A stretch of DNA of 64,000 bases, taken from assembly GCA_025769875.1 (NCBI GenBank), contig JAGFNK010000058.1, positions 109,974 to 173,973 on the forward strand. Reading direction: 5' to 3'. Position numbers and translations under genes: made by a program. This stretch comes from Russula earlei. Taxonomy: Eukaryota; Basidiomycota; Agaricomycetes; Russulales; Russulaceae. Below, piece after piece: positions 34,575-44,869 of this stretch. Below the pieces are notes generated by a model. It had not been told where the DNA came from. It made no database searches and was given only the letters and a program-made list of their open reading frames with translations. Each line of letters opens with the position of its first letter. Position 1 is the first letter of the stretch.

Positions 34575-37383
34575 CATCAGGAAAAAACAAAAATGCTATC
34601 TAGCGCTATATAGCTACCATAGCGTCTGTAGCAACTTTACAACCATTGAGGTTTCATGCCTACATAGCAACCACCAAACTCTCTATAGCCGCCACCAGGG
34701 TTATATAGAGCACCATTGACTACATTTCTTCTACCAATGCTACATAAATCATACAATGTTATATCAACAACATAAATATACATTTCTTCCCATCATCAAC
34801 CATACCTATGTAGCCAACCACATGCTTATGTTCTACCGATTGCAACATTGTTATGATAAACAACTCAGGCACTTAAATTCACACAAATGTCAGGAAACAA
34901 TATATATTTCACATATCAACACTAACTAATATTTTTCAACTACGGTCGGATACTTGCCTCTGTGGCGCTGTTCTGGCTCTCGCACGCAGCGCTTCTTAGG
35001 ACTGCGCCTGTAGCCGTTGTTGTCATTTGCATATGCGTTCTAAGCGGTGTCTTGTCGTCGCTCCATATGTCCATTTCTCCCCCCGAGCACTTGATGAAAG
35101 GCCAGAGAGTATGAGAGAGTGCACAAAAACGAAAAGGAATAATGCACCTGTTCACTGTTCATCGGCCTGTGCCCAGGAGCGAGGGCCACCTTCTCTTGTT
35201 TCTTGGACTTGGACAGTGGTGTCGGTGGCTTTGTCGTGGTAAGAGGAGGCATCAAGGACGATGCAGAAGATGGCACCAGGGTACAGGTGAGTTGAGACAT
35301 GAACGTGTGTTCAATGTTTTGAAGCCGTGCGAAGCCTGTGCAAAGGAAAGCAGAGGGGAGTGACAAAAAATGAAAAGCGAAAAAAAGGGGGGGAAAGGGT
35401 AATGCACAGAATGCGTAAGACACTCATTGAAGACGCTGAGCATGGTTGTACTTGTCACCTCGACAGTGAGATTGCGCAAGTAAAAGGAAACCTGAAATGC
35501 ACATTGGTGAGACCTAGGGAGAGGGTCGCACTTTCGTTTTCTGTGATGCGCCCATCCCCTGAAATACCATTTCCTGTGTGCAGGAGCTCGCTTTCGGTTC
35601 AAGCGTACTTTACCTTCAAGCAACACATGTTTTCCCCCACACGCGATTTTAGTTAAGTTGTTTGTGTGCATTTTTTTTTCTTTCACTTAAATACAAGTCC
35701 TCTCATATGTCGTTGTCATCCCCATCATCACCACTGCAGTGACACAGAAGAAGGGAGTGAGAAGGCAGCTTGAAGGCCAACAAGAGGCTGTTTAGTAGGA
35801 AGGAGAGGGGAGATGATGAGAGAGTGTGTGAAAATGAAACAAAAAACGCACCCACGGAAACAACATGGCACGGGAAAACTCGAAAACTCAAATGACTTGG
35901 GTAATAGCTGGTGAAAACTTGATGAAACTGGCAGCTTGGGAGTCTTGAACTGGGACCATGGGGAAGGAAGAGTGGGCAGGAGAGGGGAAAGAGGGGAAGA
36001 ATGATGGCAAAAGAAAATGAATGCGATTAGTAAAAACGAAGAGGCTGTCGTCAAAAAAGGTTTGAAGTCAACAAGTTGCACATGTTGGCCTTTTTTACCT
36101 TGTGCCTTGCCATCACATATGTCAACATCCCATTGCATACTCACATAGACCAAGCAAGTAGCATTTTTCACGCGTGACCACTCTCACTTGCATGTTCCCC
36201 ATGTGCTCTCTCCCCTCTCCTCTCCTTTGCACTGTAAGGTGAGTTGTGGGCTTAGACGTGGATCACGGCGGACTGGCCAATGCTGACCAAGCGTCACCCA
36301 CACCCACCGTGAGAGACAAGTCAACAAGTCAACAGCTGAACGCCCGACATGCATGCCCCACAACTCCCTCTCTCCACCACGTCACACATGCAAGCACACC
36401 ACGCCCTCTGCCTCTCGCCTCTGATGCACACACTCGCTCCTCCACCTCCAACATCACTACCACCCACGCGCACCTGTACGCATACCCCCACGTGCACACA
36501 CACTTGCCTGCACGCCCGCCACTGCCTCATCAGGCAGAAGTCCCCAATGCTCGAGACCTGGCTGACCACACCTTCACAGCATTTCGGCCACGCCGACTAG
36601 TGCCCACTTGTTGCTACAGCCCCCTTTACTATACCCTTCCAAAGCCTAGCTTCGTTACACCTGTTGCCTCAATGCCACGATCACACACGTCCATACCCAT
36701 TTATCTCAGAATACATTTACCTCTCTTTAGCTACCCTCATTCTAGGATACCATTTAGTCTAGTTCCAGTCCCAATGTACATAAAAACCAGCCTTCGTCTC
36801 TAGGATGAAGGCAAGAAAGGAAGGAAATAGAAAGAAAGCAAGCAAGCAAGAAACCCTTTTACCCCCACTTCGACCAACTCGCACACGTGGCCGCCTCCCA
36901 TCAGGAGAGGAGAGGTGAGAAAGAAAAACGGTGTCATCAGGGGAGAAGGAGAGGGGAAGGATGGGAATGGGGAGAGTGGGTTGGGGAGGAGAGGAGAGGA
37001 CAATATGCAGTGTAGCATGGCCACCATAAGTAAGGCTCAATAGTGCAATATAATTATAATAACCAATAGTCTCCATAGAGCAATGTAATGAACAATTGTC
37101 TCCATAGTGCAATGTAATAAACTGATTGTCTCCATAGTGCAATGTAGTAAACTGATCATCTCCATAGACAACCATAATTTCAGTCATCCTACATAGTGAT
37201 ATGTAGACTTGGTTTCATCTACTGTGCCTACATAAATATAGTCATAAACTACTGGAACTACATTGAGCAATATAGACTTACTATGATGCTATAGAGCACT
37301 ACATAGTATGTTGTTGTGCTATGGTGTCTATGGTGTCTACAGAATTAAGCAGTGTCTATGGACCAGACTGGTTTTTCCTGATG
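34575..37383. mobile_element. Non-autonomous element with Plavaka-type termini inside copia gag
   Basis: Starts CATCAGGAAAAA and ends TTTTTCCTGATG, flanked by TA (34,573-34,574 and 37,384-37,385). Copia copy 2 has the uninterrupted site AATAGCC, proving a 2-bp duplication. Only about 12 bp of the end match the Plavaka element; the subterminal sequence is different (CTATATAG/ACATAG-rich). The interior contains only low-complexity open frames (for example 36,246-36,803, Thr/His/Pro-rich), with no transposase. Probably mobilised by a related Plavaka transposase in trans. Confidence 0.82.
37065..37165. repeat. Subterminal tandem repeats of the non-autonomous element
   Basis: Four imperfect copies of a roughly 29-bp unit TCTCCATAG(T/A)GCAATGTA followed by an A-rich half. 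Position near the element end suggests transposase-binding sites. Confidence 0.7.
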
Positions 37384-38139
37384 TAGCCTCTCGGACGTCC
37401 TTCGGACTAAGATCGGGTAGATCATAGTTCTGAGTGACAATGTGGACAAGCATTTCCAATTTCGGGGGAATGGCTGCAAGCATGATGAGCACCTGTAAGG
37501 CGTCAGGAATGATAAGGGAGGATGTGGTGAGACGCTGGAATGCAGCATGTATCCGATCCATTTGTGGGCCAGGATGCTGGCTCGGGTTAATGCGAATGGA
37601 AATGGCTTCTTTGAAGTCCTTATAGATGCTAGTGGTCGTCGCTGTGCCATAAAGGGTATCTAGGTGATTCCAGATAGTCTCAGCTTATCCAAAGATGTAA
37701 GATCTTGTTGGATCGTGATGCTCGATCTAAGGACCATATGACCGACTGCCATGTCATTTCCTTTGTTCCATTCTTTCAGGGCTACGACAGCGGCAGCCTG
37801 GGCAGCAATCTCTTCAGCAAGAGGCGCCTGAGGAAGTCCAGGAAGGACTGGCAATTCAAATGTACCATTGCAATAACCCCATAGTCCAATGGACATGAGG
37901 TAGGCTTTCATAGCCTTAGACCAAATACCATAATTTGCACCATCAAGGATGGGGACAACAGGGGCAGAGGGTTGAGACGATGACATTGTAGCTGTTATAA
38001 AAGGGCTTAGAGGTCGTCAGTAAGAGTATTGTATTCAAACAAGCCGACATAGTCTCCCCATAGGGCAGACTAGCTCGCCACAGCATGCAGGCTTCAGGGA
38101 TGCTTCGCCATTGTTGCAGCCGATGAAGGTGCATGGCTT

Positions 38140-38154
38140 GCAGGGCCCATAACC
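38140..38154 (-). promoter_or_regulatory. Primer-binding site, initiator tRNA-Met anticodon arm (copia copy 1)
   Basis: Plus-strand GCAGGGCCCATAACC lies directly inside the 5' LTR. It resembles the anticodon stem-loop of eukaryotic initiator tRNA-Met (GCAGGGCTCATAACC as I recall it; one mismatch). This is the half-tRNA priming known from Drosophila copia and yeast Ty5, not the usual tRNA 3' end. Confidence 0.65.
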
Positions 38155-38539
38155 TGTTGTGCAGCATAGAGCGCAGCTAACAGGCCAAGCAACCCAACTT
38201 AGAGGTTGTGCTAATGCTCAAGTGATATTGGGGTGTAGAGCGATATGTATACTTGTCTACAAGTATGGTATTTATACCTCTATGACCCAGGGCTGTTCCT
38301 AAGTCCAAAAGAGGTGACTACAGGTGTCCACTATATCGCACATTAAGTGATGCGTGATGTGGAAACGTTCTAGATGCAGCATAAGGCTGCATCTTGTGAT
38401 AGATAGCATAGTATGCGTAACCCTATTGCCATAAGTGCATATACTAAAGTTCTGTCTAACACGTAACATCTATGAGCGGATCTTGAACCTTGTATGAAGG
38501 TCTTTGCCTTCTTTGATCCGTTTGGGTTCCAGTTCAACA
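38155..38539 (-). repeat. 5' LTR of copia copy 1
   Basis: 385 bp, same length as its partner, here TGTTGTGCAG...AGTTCAACA. Transcription of the element is expected to start here on the minus strand. Confidence 0.9.
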
Positions 38540-39590
38540 ATCTGTATCTGCAGGGGGAGGGCAGCAGTTGGTACGCAGGAAAACCGAATTGGTGCGTACC
38601 TTGGGTGCTGGTCTGGCGGAGAAGGTGATCGCATCGGAGACCAAGATGACCAGTCTCGAGGATCAGGCGGCGAAGCTTCGCACCTTGGTGGAACGAGCAG
38701 TTGCAGTTGCGGTGGAAGGGAACATGGATGCGGGCGAAGCGCTGGCGACCGATGCTGCAACTTCATTGGAAGGTATCGTTAAACAGGTGGAAGAGTTGTG
38801 TTCTGCGGCAGAAGAAACAAGGCGCACCTGGGTAGAATACCGCCGTCGTCTGCACGCACTCACCACCTCTACATCAAAGACCGCTGCCTCCTTGGATTTC
38901 ATCGTCGCTCGCGCCCGACGGGTTACCACCCTCGCGCACATATACGAGAAGGAAGTGCTATGCACCATTTCCACCACCCGGCGCACCGCCTCCTTTACGC
39001 TCGCGCTTCACAGCACAGACTTCTTCGATACGTCCACGTCTGCTTGGGCTGCGCTAGGTCATACTACAGCACGTACCGAGGATCTCGTCGCTGCGGCGCG
39101 TGAGGTCATCCCGTTGGCCAACCAGCTACGGCAGTCCGCGTCTCCTTCCGACGAGATCCAACCATCGACGCTGGCAGAGATACTGTTCGAGCGGGCAAAT
39201 GAGGTTGTCACAGCGGCATCGGAGACGGAGCGACTGGCGCGCATGGCTCAGGACAGCGTCGGGCGATCGACGAAAGCTATCAGCCAGGTGGACAAGGCAC
39301 GGGAGCAGGTACAGACGGAGGTCGATCGGGTGCGCACGTTGGGGGTCAAGCTGGTGGAAATCATGGTGAGTGTGGAGACGCAGATTTCCGCTGTAGAGCA
39401 CGAAGTGGAAAAGGTTCGTGCCTCGTTGGAGCAGGCGGTTTCAGTTGCCGCCGAGGGGGATATGAATCGTGCAGAAGGACTGGCGGCCAGCACTGCGGAA
39501 TCCTTGAAAAGTGTCGTTCAACAGGTGGAGAATTTGTCTTCCGCAGCAGATGCAGCGAGGCAAACCTGGGTAGAATTATCAGTAGAGTAG
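38540..39590 (+). repeat. Coding repeat 6 (end) and divergent repeat 7
   Basis: Resumes at ATCTGTATCTGCAGG, in frame with the part left of the copia element. Unit 7 starts at 38,841. It diverges (ALTTSTSKTAASLDFIVARA, LARMAQDSVGRSTKAISQVD) but returns to the consensus ASLEQAVSVAAEGDMNRAEG and QVENLSSAADAARQTWVE before the stop. Typical of an ancestral terminal unit next to a recently amplified array. Confidence 0.85.
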
Positions 39591-40429
39591 GAAGTAAGAT
39601 CTGAGACCTCAGATTTCCATGTGGTGTATTTGTGGACCACAATGATAACAACCAACATGACATCAGGATTTCAGGGTATTTTTATTTTTTTGTTGGAAAG
39701 CACTTTATTTGGGTCGTCTAAGTACTTTCACCCTATCCAGTAAGCAGTAGGTGGTGCAAGGACCAGAGGTGAGGACAAATGCATTTCCACATTCCCCAGG
39801 TGTGGGGGCAATGTGGGACTTGGGATGTGAAGTCTAGAGAATGTCACACAGCATACATCAGTAATCGTGCCTCTCAGTTTCCAGAGGTTTCTCAACTCGA
39901 GAAACCACCAAAAACCACCAAAAACCAGCTAAAACCTGGAGAGTTAGACACTTGGAAACCCAGGTCCATTTCCTCGGAAACCTGGCCAGACAGTCTGGGA
40001 TGGAAACCTAGGAAACCTACTGGAACCTATGTAACTTCAGATCTAGGTCCTATAATATACAATTTCTAATGGTGCTGCAAGATAGGAATTAGACATGAAG
40101 GCATAGAATCTATGTGGAAAGGCAAGTAATCAAATGTGAGCCCTAATGAAACACTATTCTAAGAGCTTTGTGGAATGTACAAGTCTTCACAACAGGCAGA
40201 TAGCATTGACTGATCTACAGCATCATCATCATTGCCATGCTCCAGGATGGCCCTTCAGCACCTCTTGCTCACAGGATTTACATGGCTGAGAAGGACTTGT
40301 AATGGTTGCCGGTAATGTTTGTGTGTGAATAATGGTAGATCTGAGTTGAATAGTATAGGTTTCTGAGTTTCTGGGTTTCAAGTTCCCAGAAACCTGGAAA
40401 CCTGGAATCTAATTTGCCAGTTTACTGAT
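39591..40429. other. 3' flank of the repeat-protein gene
   Basis: No gene is supported. It contains clustered short motifs GAAACC, AACCACCA and CCTGG (39,890-40,020 and again near 40,380-40,415) that look like a degenerate simple repeat. ORF 39,779-40,069 is made of this repeat. Confidence 0.4.
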
Positions 40430-40492
40430 GTAGAGTGCAGCTAACAGGCTAAGCAACACCTTAGAGGTTGTGCTAAGTGCTCAAGTGATATT
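40430..40492. repeat. Truncated copia LTR remnant, target of Plavaka copy 2
   Basis: Matches the copia LTR from GAGCGCAGCTAACAGG to CAAGTGATATT (here GAGTGCAGC...). It ends exactly where CATCAGG of Plavaka copy 2 begins, so TT would be the target duplication. The other part of this LTR is not found. Confidence 0.75.
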
Positions 40493-40783
40493 CATCAGGA
40501 AAAACCTCCTGCGCTAGTGAGAGTAATGCAAAGTAAGTCAAAGACAATGTGCAATAAGGAGTAATAAGTGCCAAATAAGTGTCAGTAGACAGCCAATGTC
40601 AAGACTCACTATTGAACTATCCAGTTCAAGAGCGAGGAGTGAGCTCAGAGACAAGTCGGTAGACATCCAAGATGGTGTGGGCAAGGAGTAGAGTCCAAAG
40701 CAGTACCAAATACCAAAGAGGTATGGTTACTGGTAGAGTCGAGCAGGTATGCAGGGAAGAGGCCAGAATGGTCACAAGGGGAT

Positions 40784-42064
40784 AAATAATAAAAGTGACG
40801 TTGGAGACGAGCCGCCCGCATTTGGAAGGTGTTGATGACAAAGAGTTTGTAAGCAATTTGTAAGCTTTTTCCCTCTTCGTTTTACTTGCATGCGCGCGTT
40901 CCCTTTTCACGCGTTCCTTTTTTTTTTTTTTTTCACGCGTTCGTTTCTTTCACGCGTGTCGTGTTTCGCGTCCTTCCCCCTCATCGTCTTTCCCTTCCCT
41001 CTCCTGTTTCCCACATTCCCAATCCCAAGGCTCTCAAGACCCCTACAAGCTACAACATTCCAGTCCCACACAAGTTCCCTTTTCCCTTGCGACTCACCTT
41101 TTCCTGCAAGCCCTGATTTTTGCCTGTGCGTTTTTTGTTTTCTTTTCCGTTGCGCGCTCTCTCATCCTCTCTCTCCTTCCCATCACCCTTCTTCCACAAG
41201 CAGGGCCCTTCAAGCCGCTTCCACTCACTGTCCCCTGCCTTGATTCGCTCACTGAGACTCAAGCTGCCAGTGACCGGAGCTCTCCCGCAGGGCCTCATTT
41301 TCGTGCGTGCATTTTTTTTTTTCCTTTTCGTTCTCGCGCTCGCTCTCTCTCACCCTCTCACCCCTCTCCTTTCCATTATCCAGTGCATTTTTTCCTCTCT
41401 TTCCATTTGGATGCTCCCTCTGACCGATTCTCACAGTGACACGGCCTGCCGAGCACCGGGTGGCGTCGCTGCCCCAAATGTTTCTGCGGGTGCGTGTTTT
41501 CACGCCCTCTCTCTCATCCGCTCTCCCTCTCCTTCCAACACCCTTCTTCCAAACCCCGACTTCCTTCGTGCAATTGGCTCATCTTCCTTTCTGTCACTCT
41601 TCTCTGCTTTCCACCTCCAGTCCTGTCCCTCCAGAGCAGACGTGGCCATCTCCTCCACGATTGTGTCCAACTATAACAAGATGTATGTTCAGTGTATGTA
41701 TTGTTCATTCTGCTTTACCACATAGAGATATATTTTGCAAGCTGCAACAAAGAATGGATCTCCTCTCTGTTTATGAAGTGAAAAAGATGAAACATAGTGA
41801 TGAGTTGATTACTTTCTGTTTAAGCAAGAAAGGGATTATGCGATGAGGCTTTAAGCAAAAAAGGATCACACCCAAGCGATTACACGCGAACGACGGCGGG
41901 GGTTCGGGGGCGCAGCCCCTGACAAGTTTTAATTTCATGCCTAAGGCATGGCTTGCAAGCTGCTACGAAGTGCCGGAGGATGGTTTGCGAGCTTGCTCGC
42001 AAGCCATGCTGTAGGCATGAAGTGCAGCTTGCAAGCCATGCCGTAGGCATGAAATTAAAACTTG
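40784..42064. mobile_element. Unclassified 1.28-kb insertion ending in a perfect-looking hairpin
   Basis: Interrupts the solo LTR between AAGGGGAT and TGGTCCTT. The interior is CpG-bearing and pyrimidine-rich (repeated CACGCGT near 40,905-40,965, a T tract at 40,918-40,934), unlike the CpG-poor surroundings. Its left end, TAAATAATAAAAG, could be a complementary poly-A-like tail; its right end is the hairpin below. Open frames inside (40,890-41,243; 41,120-41,725) are low-complexity and not recognised. Confidence 0.55.
41923..42064. repeat. 41-bp inverted repeat hairpin
   Basis: CAAGTTTTAATTTCATGCC... at 41,923-41,963 is the inverse complement of 42,024-42,064 with about one mismatch; the loop contains a second GCTTGC/GCAAGC palindrome. 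Just upstream is the GC-rich GGGTTCGGGGGCGCAGCCCC. Confidence 0.8.
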
Positions 42065-42132
42065 TGGTCCTTAAAGGAGTATCCCAGGGATAGAGAGTGC
42101 TGTAAACAAATGGACAGTCTGAAGACTGTCCA

Positions 42133-43096
42133 TGTCATGAACCATTCTCCGGAGAGGGCCCTTGAAGGACCCTTCCTTATGAGAGGAAACCCAGCCTCTA
42201 TGGTGTCACCCTGTTCACATGAGCAAAAGGGGTGAGTAGGGGTGTCCACAATATCACGCACGCATTGTCGTGTGAGCAATTCTTGGCACAATTGACATAC
42301 AGCAAGCCCCACTTAATGGCAACCCTTCTAGCAATAAAGGACAGTATTAGGGCCTTCCTAAGGACCCTTTAGGACGACTCTAGGTGCTCTACAATAGGCA
42401 CTAACCTAGTATCAAAGACCCTACAATGCATTATTAGACCAACTCTAATAAACTATAGAATGAACTATAAGGCAATACTAAGGACCTTAATAGAAGTATT
42501 AGGGTCGACTCTAAGGACCCTAATAGAACTGTATAAGGGCCTTATAAGATAACACTATTCCCTAAACCAAACTACAAGTCCTCCAATGACCAGCCCTAAA
42601 CTATCTGACAGAAAATGAATCAGGTGCTTGCACATGCACTAAAGCAGTGAACATGTGGACAGTGAAAGCTCTTACTCATCAAGAGAAGCCTTCTTACTCA
42701 GCAGCTTATGGAGCATGACTGAGCATGCTCAGTAAGCGCACTCTGACTTCTTACTCATCACTCTATTGTGCTTGATAACAAGGTTATGACTTGTTCCCTA
42801 TTTAGCAGTTCTCTTGTAGTATATAAGCGCTCAATAAAGTAGCAGACAGTCCTCAGACTGTCCATTTGTTTATGGCACTCTCTATCCCTGGGATACTCCT
42901 TTAAGGACCGTCCCCTTGTGACCATCCTGGCCTCTTCCCTGTGTACCTGCTCGACTCTTCCAGTAACTGTACCTCTCTGGTATTTGTTACTGCTTTGGAC
43001 TCTTCTTCTTGCTCACGCTGTCTTGGATGTCTATTGACTTGTCTTCAAGCTTACCCCTTGCTCTTGAACTGGATAGTTCAACAGTGAGTCTTGACA
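42133..43096 (-). mobile_element. Second solo LTR of family 1, inverted, nested in the first
   Basis: 964 bp, starting TGTCATGAACC and ending GAGTCTTGACA, that is the reverse of the host LTR. Flanks are GTCCA (42,128-42,132) and GTCTG (43,097-43,101); the unoccupied site at 50,690 reads GTCCG. Both differ from GTCCG by one CpG transition, so this is a decayed 5-bp duplication. Confidence 0.8.
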
Positions 43097-44869
43097 GTCT
43101 GCTACTTTATTGAGCACTTATATACTACAAAAGAACTGCTAAAACAGGGAACAAGTTATAACCTTGTTATCAAGCACAATAGACAGATGAGTAAGAAGTT
43201 GGAGCATGCTTACTGAGCATGCTCAGTCATGCTCAGTAAGCTGCTGAGTAAGAAAGCTCCTCTTGATGAGTAAGAGCCTTTACTGTCCATGTGTTTGCTA
43301 CTTTAGTGCATGTGCAAAGCACCTGATCCATTTACTGTTAGTTAGTGTAGGGCTGGTCATTTGAGGACTTGTAGTTTGGTTCAGGGAATAGAGTTGCCTA
43401 TAAGGCCCTTTGTATAGTTTTGTTAGGGTCCTTAGAGTTGACCTTAATACTTCTATTAAGGTCCTTAGTATTGCTTTATAGTTTGTTCTACGGTTATTAG
43501 AGTTAGTCTAATAATGCGTTGTAGGGTCTTTACTGTCATGTTAGTGCCTATTGTAGAGCACTTAGAGTTGTCCTAAAGGGTCCTTAGGGAGGCTATAATA
43601 CTGCCTTTTATTGCTAAAAGGGTTGCCATTAAGTAGGGCTTGCTGTATGTCGATTGTGCTGAGAATTGCTCACGTGACAATGCATGCGCAATATTGTGGA
43701 CACCTCTACTCACCCCTTTTGTCCGTGTGAACAGGGTGACACCATAGAGGCTGGGTTTCCTCTCATAAGGAAGGATCCTTCAAGGGTTCTCTCCAGGAAA
43801 TGGTTCATGACAGCCAATCAATTGGGGGATGGGGCAGATAAGTGTCAATAACATCAATAACTGTCAGAAGCCTGGCGAGTAATGCCTGATCAATCTGGGG
43901 GGTCAGGCAGATGTACTCTTCATTAACAAAATTGAACTATCAGTAGTGAGTAACCAATGCTAAGTGCAATAGTGTGCACTGACGTGCAATAATACTGTGT
44001 TGGAACTAGCAATACATAAGTAACTTTCAATAGTCTTGCAATAACTGTCATTACTATGCAAATTGCAGGTAGCTAAGCCTATTAGCAAAAGGATTGATAT
44101 AGAATGTGTGGCAATGCTCCAGAACAGTAAAGGGAGTCAAAGATGCTGGACCAAATCACAGGAACAAGTGGACACTACATATGATAATGTTCACCAGGAT
44201 AATGCCTGCAGATCACCACCCATTTTGAATCAATCTAGATACCCTATACATATGATGGACATGATCTGGCATGACTGGAAGCTGTGAGAACCATTCAAAG
44301 TACACAAGGTGAGTTGGAGGTGTGATGTGTGGGGATGGGAAGACATTGCAGAGAGCTTTACTTGGTATCTGAAAAACTACATGTACTTGTGCAACTTGAT
44401 CCTCTTGGGTAATAGTCAGCTTAGGTTATACATTCATAAGAATTGCTTACTATGTATGCCATCAAGAACAAGAACAGTATTGAATCTTGCTGGCAGGATC
44501 TGCCCATGTGAATTGGATTGTTGTGGCTCCACATGCACCAAGTCAATTGACTCTGTTTGGTCAGTGTCATTATTGCTAGCCATGAACTTGATCTAATGAA
44601 AGACTGGGACACCATGGAATGGGATTAGTGTATTTGCTGCCTGAGTGTGCAATGTTGCTGTTGAGGCATCAGGGTTGTTAACCTGAGCAATGAAATCAGC
44701 CAGGGCATCTTGAAAGTTGATTGCACCATACATCCTAGCAAGATCATTGAATGATGCTGACTTCATTGTGGGGTTATGTGCCATCTTGAGAATGCCAAGA
44801 CATGTCTGCAAGGGACCAATTGATGTCCTGATGTCAGTGTCACACTGCTCACCCTGCTGCTGCTGCTTA

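Larger units (their letters stand above)
30325..37986 (-). pseudogene. Copia copy 1 gag-pol, disrupted
   Basis: Gag starts at 37,986 (MSSSQPSAPVVPILDGANYG with IWSKAMKAYL) and is cut by the nested element at 34,575-37,383. Then come protease (SLWLLDSGASAHFTF), integrase with DDE residues in HSDIKSF, WMSDAGGE and NGRAERFM (32,171-33,154), reverse transcriptase (IAIVYVDDVLFFG) and RNase H (MAYADSDWASDPTNRKSTTG and SSTEAEYMSL), ending MFYP at 30,325. Defects relative to copy 2: stop for Arg in H-R-RLGHP at 33,275-33,277 (CGA to TGA, a CpG change), stop in LWEC-DLGDAQEF near 31,186, a one-base deletion near 31,705 (IIKTDGYSTL for IIKNRWVFDL), and another near 32,420. Not autonomous. Confidence 0.9.
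29891..38539 (-). mobile_element. Ty1/copia LTR retrotransposon, copy 1
   Basis: Two 385-bp LTRs (29,891-30,275 and 38,155-38,539) start TGTTG and end CAACA. A 5-bp target duplication ATCTG flanks the whole (29,886-29,890 and 38,540-38,544). Coding strand is minus, with the primer-binding site next to the right LTR and the purine tract next to the left one. Without the nested 2,809-bp element the length is about 5.8 kb. The LTRs differ at roughly fifteen sites by eye, all but one transitions and mostly at CpG positions. Confidence 0.93.
20796..39590 (+). pseudogene. Membrane-anchored helical-repeat protein gene split by two transposons
   Basis: Unrecognised host gene. Exon 1 from ATG 20796 (MNPSLDSQQIVASLTG) is followed by a 54-bp intron (donor GTAGAAG, acceptor TCGCAG), then GIAPFLWPFILLSLGVALTT and STWLLFIVPLVITVF, clear membrane segments. 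A further hydrophobic stretch (FLVSLLGVLAITFK...FFILPMLPILFFVCSLLFL) is in another frame at 21,060-21,220, so one more intron or a frameshift is likely. Six near-identical 164-residue repeats follow, rich in Ala, Glu and Leu, predicted helical or coiled-coil; typical blocks are ARAQQAV-LAHTHE, RRKAELVRTLGAGLAEKVIA, LLEQAVAVAVEGDMGAGEAL and VEELCSAAEETRRTWVEYRR. A divergent last repeat ends in WVELSVE at 39,590. The gene is cut at 22,640 and 29,890 by the two elements below; deleting each with one target duplication restores one continuous frame. Function unknown. Confidence 0.75.
40597..43812. mobile_element. Solo LTR (family 1) in Plavaka copy 2, hit by two later insertions
   Basis: Begins TGTCAAGACTCAC and ends TTCATGACA, flanked by GCCAA on both sides (40,592-40,596 and 43,813-43,817). 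Its own sequence is 40,597-40,783, 42,065-42,132 and 43,097-43,812, about 1 kb. No internal retrotransposon region, so a solo LTR. The minus strand carries TATATAAG, AATAAA and the GGACAGTC...GACTGTCC hairpin in promoter-to-polyA order, so the transcribed strand is probably minus. Confidence 0.8.

Noticed and set aside
35040..36171. Antisense frames rich in Ser/Phe/Leu (for example 35,728-36,171)
   Set aside because: Derived from A/G-rich tracts on the other strand inside the 2.8-kb element; no recognisable protein.
36246..36803. 185-codon plus-strand frame in the non-autonomous element as a gene
   Set aside because: His/Thr/Pro-rich low-complexity translation with an equally open opposite strand, and no conserved motif.
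40784..42064. Helitron
   Set aside because: There is a hairpin near one end, but no CTRR terminus, no TC start, and the border coincides with the hairpin itself; no Rep/helicase sequence.
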